Shown piece after piece: positions 16,157-19,426 of a DNA stretch of 19,426 nucleotides. The notes under the pieces are model-generated. The model searched no databases and was not told the origin of the DNA. It saw only the letters and a list, made by a program, of their open reading frames with translations. The translations under genes and the position numbers were made by a program. The DNA is from an uncultured Clostridia bacterium (GTDB lineage Bacteria; Bacillota; Clostridia; TANB77; CAG-508): positions 1-19,426 of the forward strand of contig CALXZS010000006.1 of NCBI GenBank assembly GCA_944393305.1, given 5' to 3'. Within the stretch, counting starts at the first letter, position 1. Each line of letters begins with the position of its first letter.

Positions 16157-17413
16157 TTAATCATTATTTTTCATAAGTTTATTATATTTTTTCATAAATT
16201 CTTTATCCATACTTATATAAGCATAAAATATACGGTAATCATTTGATATGTAATTTAGCATTTCATTGTTATTTACTACATAATTTAATAAATCATTATC
16301 TGTGTAAATTCCGCTCATTTTATCTATTATCTTTTTACCAATTCCGAAACTAACTGCATATGCTAAATATTCATTCCAAATATATATTTGTTCTATACCT
16401 TTTTCATCTAATAATGTATTTTCTAACTTTTCTTTTAAACAATTAAGTCTACTATAATCTTCAATCATATTTACATTATTTTTAAGCATTAAGTCATCTG
16501 TAATTACAATTAATATTGTTATACTAAGTAATAATTCATCTACTAATAATTCTGGAGTTTTTAAAATCCAATATGTTATTGCCATTATTAATAAAGATAT
16601 AATTATAATACTTATTGAAGTTGTTGTTATCTTTTGAGCATTTTGAATATTATTGGTTACTAAATGTCTTATTTTTACTGCCATATACATGACTAATTTA
16701 GGTATTAAAGGAATTAGTACAACAATAATTGGTGCTAAAATCATTAGTGGAAGAATATTTTCATTAAATTCTATTGATTTAATATGATAAACTACTAAAA
16801 ATATTGCCCCACATAGTAGCATTACATTTATAGCTTTAATTATATTTGGAACACTAGCTTTGTTCGCACCTAAGTCTTTTAATTCTTTTTTGGATAATCT
16901 ATCTAATTCTTTAAATTTAAAGTTGGCATTTTGTACTTTTGGCATTTCTTGTAACCTTTCTACTAATGTTTCTTTTTCTCCAGTAAATAACCAGTTATAT
17001 ATAAATAATTCTATTTTATCCATTTCATTTTCTTTTTCCGGTACTTTTTCTACTATATAGTTATACAAGGATTTTTCTTTAATATCTCCTTTTATTGTTA
17101 ATTTTATATTTCCTTTGTTTATAAGGTTTAGTATTACTGCAATTATGTCTCTTGATAAAATATCTCTATTTCCTTGTATGCAACCGGCAATTAATGGATT
17201 GTATTTTTTGAAAAGTTCTTCTTCATTTATATTGCTTACTTTATATTTTTTATCTCTTTCAAATATTAATAATATGATTATCCAATATATAATTAAAGCT
17301 ATTGATAAAAATATTATTAATTTAGTTAAATCTTTTCCTTGTTTAATGCTTATTGGTATTTTGGTTATAAAAAAGCAAACCAACAAAACAATTAATGCTA
17401 ATCTTTTCTTCAT
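16157..17413 (-). CDS. DUF2207-like multi-pass membrane protein
   Basis: A 418-residue membrane protein. Two N-terminal hydrophobic helices (about 5-20 and 32-50) are followed by a soluble stretch, then a helix-rich central part (about 190-310) with four or so segments. The C-terminal soluble part carries IWNEYLAYAVSFGIGKKI, which resembles the conserved end of DUF2207 proteins. The usual N-terminal extracellular domain of DUF2207 seems absent, so it may be a shortened form. Start: GTG 17425 touches the GAGGA site, while ATG 17413 lies about 11 nt from it and is preferred. It follows the Nudix gene by about 20 nt and is probably co-transcribed with it. Function is unknown. Confidence 0.75.
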   Translation of the reverse strand: MKKRLALIVLLVCFFITKIPISIKQGKDLTKLIIFLSIALIIYWIIILLIFERDKKYKVSNINEEELFKKYNPLIAGCIQGNRDILSRDIIAVILNLINKGNIKLTIKGDIKEKSLYNYIVEKVPEKENEMDKIELFIYNWLFTGEKETLVERLQEMPKVQNANFKFKELDRLSKKELKDLGANKASVPNIIKAINVMLLCGAIFLVVYHIKSIEFNENILPLMILAPIIVVLIPLIPKLVMYMAVKIRHLVTNNIQNAQKITTTSISIIIISLLIMAITYWILKTPELLVDELLLSITILIVITDDLMLKNNVNMIEDYSRLNCLKEKLENTLLDEKGIEQIYIWNEYLAYAVSFGIGKKIIDKMSGIYTDNDLLNYVVNNNEMLNYISNDYRIFYAYISMDKEFMKKYNKLMKNND

Positions 17414-17433
17414 TAGATTTTTCACTCCTCATA

Positions 17434-17889
17434 CTATACGTTTTGTTTTTTAAGTCTTTCATTTAATTCCCACAGAGCTGTTTTATTACTATCATATTTT
17501 AGTTTTTTTAATGCTTCATCATATTCTACCCATTTGTATTCCTTATGCTCACTTGAAAGATGAATATCTCCATATTCATCTTTTATTTCTACTGCAAATG
17601 AATATTCTGGTACAACATATACATTTGTTCCCCAAGTATATTCTCCCGTTATATTTAATACTGGAATAGTGGTTTTAGAGTCTAATTGTTTTATTTTTTC
17701 TTTTTTAACATTTAATGATGTTTCTTCTTTTATTTCTCTTATTACTGTTTCTATGGGTATTTCTTGATTTTCCCCTCCTCCTGATATGAATTGCCAAATT
17801 GGATGTGAATTTCTATAAAATATCCCATATAATATGTTGTTATTATGTTTTTTATATAAAATTATTAATACCTGATATGGAGCTCTCAT
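17434..17889 (-). CDS. Nudix hydrolase, NudB-like
   Basis: A 151-residue Nudix protein. The N-terminus MRAPYQVLII and the WQFISGGGE stretch resemble the dihydroneopterin-triphosphate/dATP pyrophosphohydrolase (NudB) group. The Nudix box fits G37-x5-E43-x7-R51-E52-x2-E55-E56, but the later Gly is Ser58. All metal-binding glutamates are present, so activity on a nucleoside di- or triphosphate-type substrate is expected; which one cannot be told. AAGGAG (17902 to 17897) lies 7 nt before the ATG. It heads a two-gene unit with the DUF2207-like protein. Confidence 0.88.
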   Translation of the reverse strand: MRAPYQVLIILYKKHNNNILYGIFYRNSHPIWQFISGGGENQEIPIETVIREIKEETSLNVKKEKIKQLDSKTTIPVLNITGEYTWGTNVYVVPEYSFAVEIKDEYGDIHLSSEHKEYKWVEYDEALKKLKYDSNKTALWELNERLKKQNV

Positions 17890-17919
17890 AATTTTTCTCC
17901 TTCTTTTTATTTTAGTTGA

Positions 17920-17928
17920 AGTATATCA
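17920..17928 (-). promoter_or_regulatory. Possible extended -10 promoter of the Nudix-DUF2207 unit
   Basis: On the minus strand TGA is followed directly by TATACT (17925 to 17920), an extended -10 element. No good -35 box is seen 16-18 nt upstream. It lies about 30 nt before the start codon. Confidence 0.4.
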
Positions 17929-18028
17929 TATTTTATTCAGAAAAAGCTATATTTTTTGTTTAAAAGTCATGGTAATTTCATTTATTACAGTAATAAGAAT
18001 AAAAGAGTATAACCTCCAATACTGTATA

Positions 18029-18057
18029 TTGACTTCCTATATATATAAGTGTATAAT
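18029..18057 (+). promoter_or_regulatory. Promoter of the second Nudix gene
   Basis: TTGACT (18029-18034), a 17-nt spacer and TATAAT (18052-18057): eleven of twelve consensus bases. It implies a start near 18064 and a long leader of about 170 nt before ATG 18235. Confidence 0.75.
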
Positions 18058-18113
18058 GTTTATGTATACTTTCGAACTAAAAATTGGAAAGAAAATAAGT
18101 TTTGGTAAAATGA

Positions 18114-18257
18114 TTTAAAAAAAAGAAAAGTGCTTTTGTATGGGCAGATGCAAAATTGTTAACAAAACCAATGCTTGTATCAGCTCCATATCTTTTTTTA
18201 GAAGAATTACTAGCTTATAAAGGAGAAAAATTGTATGGATTTAAAAATAAAAACTGA
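18114..18257 (+). pseudogene. Possible 3' remnant of an unknown coding sequence
   Basis: One frame is open for 47 codons from 18114 to the TGA at 18255, with no usable start codon at its beginning. The translation includes WADAKLLTKPMLVSAPY and FLEELLAYKGEKLYG, with protein-like composition. It overlaps the first codons of the Nudix gene in another frame. In DNA this A+T-rich, stop-free runs of this length are uncommon but not rare, so it could be chance. Confidence 0.2.
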
Positions 18258-18711
18258 TAAAGAAGAATTTCATGTAAGATCATGTGGAATAATTAAACAA
18301 GAAAATAATTTTTTAATCATGAGAGTAAATAATACTGCTTATTATCATATACCAGGTGGACACATTGAAATTGGCGAAGATTCAAAACAAGCAATTACTC
18401 GTGAAATAAAAGAAGAAATCGGTTGCGACATTCAAGAAGCAAGTTTGTTTGCAATACAAGAAAATTTTTGGGTTAAAGAAAATAAAAAATGCCATGGAAT
18501 AGAATTTTATTATATAATAAAACCTAAACATGAATTAGAAATAAAGGATTATCATAAAATGGAAATTGATAAGGGAGAAGAAAAATTATTAGATTTTAAA
18601 TGGGTTACACCAGAACAATTAAAAGAAATAGATTTAAGACCTAGTAATATTAGAGATATACTTATAAATGGTGAATATTTCAAAGGATTAAAACATATTG
18701 TAACAAGATGA
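18235..18711 (+). CDS. Nudix hydrolase with complete Nudix box
   Basis: A 158-residue Nudix protein. The box G42-x5-E48-x7-R56-E57-x2-E60-E61-x-G63 is complete, in GGHIEIGE followed by REIKEEIG. An insertion rich in Lys and Glu follows (about 98-112), then WVTPEQLKEIDLRPSNIRD, as in many bacterial MutT-like proteins. The substrate cannot be told. AGGAG (18221-18225) lies 9 nt before the ATG. It differs from the leftward Nudix protein, so the two are not a recent duplication. Confidence 0.9.
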   Translation: MDLKIKTDKEEFHVRSCGIIKQENNFLIMRVNNTAYYHIPGGHIEIGEDSKQAITREIKEEIGCDIQEASLFAIQENFWVKENKKCHGIEFYYIIKPKHELEIKDYHKMEIDKGEEKLLDFKWVTPEQLKEIDLRPSNIRDILINGEYFKGLKHIVTR

Positions 18712-18769
18712 ATAATTATATTTATTATAAAAATTGTTTATACTTAATAAAAATAATATTGGAGGTTTT

Positions 18770-19150
18770 ATGAAAAAGGTAGATTTATTAAATTTTCTTG
18801 ATAAATTAAATTTTCCTAAAGATGAATACTATATTTTATCTGGTGCTTCACTTGTATTAAGAGGAATAAGAGAAGAAGCTGAAGATTTAGATTTATGCAT
18901 ATCTGAAGAATTATTTAATCAAATAAAAGATCAATATGAACTAACGGATGATAAGAAAAACGAATGTGGTTTTTATAAAATAAATGATAATTTTGAAGTT
19001 GTAGTAAATAAAAAAGAAGATTTTAAAATGGAAAAAGGTGAAAAATATAATTTAGAAGATTTAAAAACAATCTTAGAATTTAAAATAAAGCGAAATAAAC
19101 CTAAGGATAAAAAAGATATAGAAAATATTAGAAAATACTTAAACCAATAA
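18770..19150 (+). CDS. Small nucleotidyltransferase-fold protein
   Basis: A 126-residue protein with the start of a polymerase-beta-like nucleotidyltransferase fold: LSGASLVLRG (23-32), then EDLDL with D39 and D41 in the metal-binding D-x-D position. The C-terminal part is charged and ends in helices (KDKKDIENIRKYLN) typical of the one-domain members. Length is at the short end, and no helical substrate-binding domain follows. GGAGG (18761-18765) lies 4 nt before ATG 18770; an earlier TTG at 18734 has no site. It follows the Nudix gene by 58 nt and may share its transcript. No antitoxin or HEPN partner is adjacent. The substrate is unknown. Confidence 0.75.
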   Translation: MKKVDLLNFLDKLNFPKDEYYILSGASLVLRGIREEAEDLDLCISEELFNQIKDQYELTDDKKNECGFYKINDNFEVVVNKKEDFKMEKGEKYNLEDLKTILEFKIKRNKPKDKKDIENIRKYLNQ

Positions 19151-19165
19151 TTAAGGACAAAAGAA

Positions 19166-19211
19166 AAAACAGATTCCGTACAAGCCCACAGCCTGTACAC
19201 GAATCTGTTTT
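19166..19211. terminator. Bidirectional terminator between nucleotidyltransferase gene and tRNA-Lys
   Basis: AAAACAGATTC (19166-19176) pairs with GAATCTGTTTT (19201-19211) over 11 bp, and GTACA (19178-19182) with TGTAC (19194-19198) inside it. On the minus strand it ends in CTGTTTTTTCTTTT just after the tRNA, and on the plus strand in TGTTTTATCTT just after the nucleotidyltransferase gene. Confidence 0.85.
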
Positions 19212-19224
19212 ATCTTAAAATATT

Positions 19225-19300
19225 TGGTGCACCTCCGGGGGGTCGAACCCCGGACCTTCTGATTAAGAGTCAGCTGCTCTACCAACTGAGCTAGAGGTGC
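19225..19300 (-). tRNA. tRNA-Lys (anticodon CTT)
   Basis: A 76-nt cloverleaf on the minus strand. The acceptor arms GCACCTC (19300 to 19294) and GAGGTGC (19235 to 19229) pair perfectly. The D-arm has AGCTCAGTTGGTAGAGC and the T-arm GGTTCGACC. The anticodon loop CTCTTAA carries CTT at 19267 to 19265, reading AAG (lysine). Discriminator A and an encoded CCA end (19227 to 19225) are present. Confidence 0.97.
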
Positions 19301-19317
19301 TTCTAGAGTACTTATTT

Positions 19318-19346
19318 ATTATAGTATCTTTACATCTGATTGTCAA
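19318..19346 (-). promoter_or_regulatory. Consensus promoter of tRNA-Lys
   Basis: On the minus strand TTGACA (19346 to 19341), a 17-nt spacer and TATAAT (19323 to 19318): all twelve hexamer bases match. It lies 17 nt before the tRNA 5' end. Confidence 0.9.
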
Positions 19347-19371
19347 TACTTTACAAAAAATTAAATATGAA

Positions 19372-19402
19372 GCTGTTTTTGGGAGGTGTCCCCAAAAACA
19401 GC
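19372..19402. repeat. 12-bp perfect hairpin at the window edge
   Basis: GCTGTTTTTGGG (19372-19383) pairs with CCCAAAAACAGC (19391-19402) over 12 bp around a 7-nt loop. On the minus strand it is followed by a T-rich stretch, so it may end a leftward gene outside the window; it may instead be one copy of a dispersed palindromic repeat. Confidence 0.55.
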
Positions 19403-19426
19403 CACAGAAACATACTTATTTATATA

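Larger units (their letters stand above)
17890..18234. other. 345-bp divergent intergenic region
   Basis: Lies between two divergent Nudix genes. It holds the leftward extended -10 element (17920-17928), the rightward promoter (18029-18057) and a roughly 170-nt leader that contains a possible coding remnant. I see no riboswitch or RNA gene. Confidence 0.6.

Overview
The window is very A+T-rich DNA. One 60-base line inside the peptide synthetase counts to 20% G+C. It uses the standard code, strong GGAGG-type ribosome binding sites and sigma-A-type promoters. Family content (AAA_14/DUF4143 ATPase, YkpA/YbiT-type ABC-F, DUF2974, DUF2207-like protein, a REC-HD-GYP regulator) points to a low-G+C Clostridia member. 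A gut commensal is plausible because the synthetase resembles the reductase-ended dipeptide synthetases of gut Clostridia, but that habitat is an inference.

Left block (1-1862): an AAA_14/DUF4143 ATPase reads leftward. Its upstream region carries four direct repeats spaced 32-33 bp apart, the first overlapping a candidate -35 box. A second strong leftward promoter at 15-43 serves a gene outside the window.

Central block, plus strand (1760-11992): a candidate operon of three genes. A dimodular NRPS (Cs-A-T-C-A-T-R) is followed 10 nt later by a seven-helix membrane sensor histidine kinase with a PAS domain, then by a response regulator with an HD-GYP cyclic-di-GMP phosphodiesterase output, and closes with a hairpin terminator. 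The expected NRPS product is an N-acylated dipeptide released reductively as an aldehyde (or a further reduced or cyclised form). The kinase and regulator could tie cell state to the product, but this is inferred from gene order. No phosphopantetheinyl transferase, exporter, MbtH protein or thioesterase is visible.

Island (12022-12426): a single 92-codon gene with its own near-perfect promoter and G+C-rich terminator. It has about 47% G+C against roughly half that around it, and contains a chain of hairpins. I do not recognise the protein.

Minus-strand block (12425-17889): two transcription units. One encodes a NudB-like Nudix hydrolase and a DUF2207-like membrane protein. The other encodes a DUF2974 lipase-fold protein, a CorA-type Mg2+ transporter and a YkpA/YbiT-type ABC-F ATPase, behind a clear promoter. 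A 19-nt sequence just upstream of this promoter also lies upstream of the NRPS promoter, in the same orientation relative to each downstream gene.

Right block (18029-19426): a promoter followed by a second Nudix hydrolase and a small nucleotidyltransferase-fold protein on the plus strand, a shared terminator, then tRNA-Lys(CTT) on the minus strand with a consensus promoter, and a terminal hairpin.
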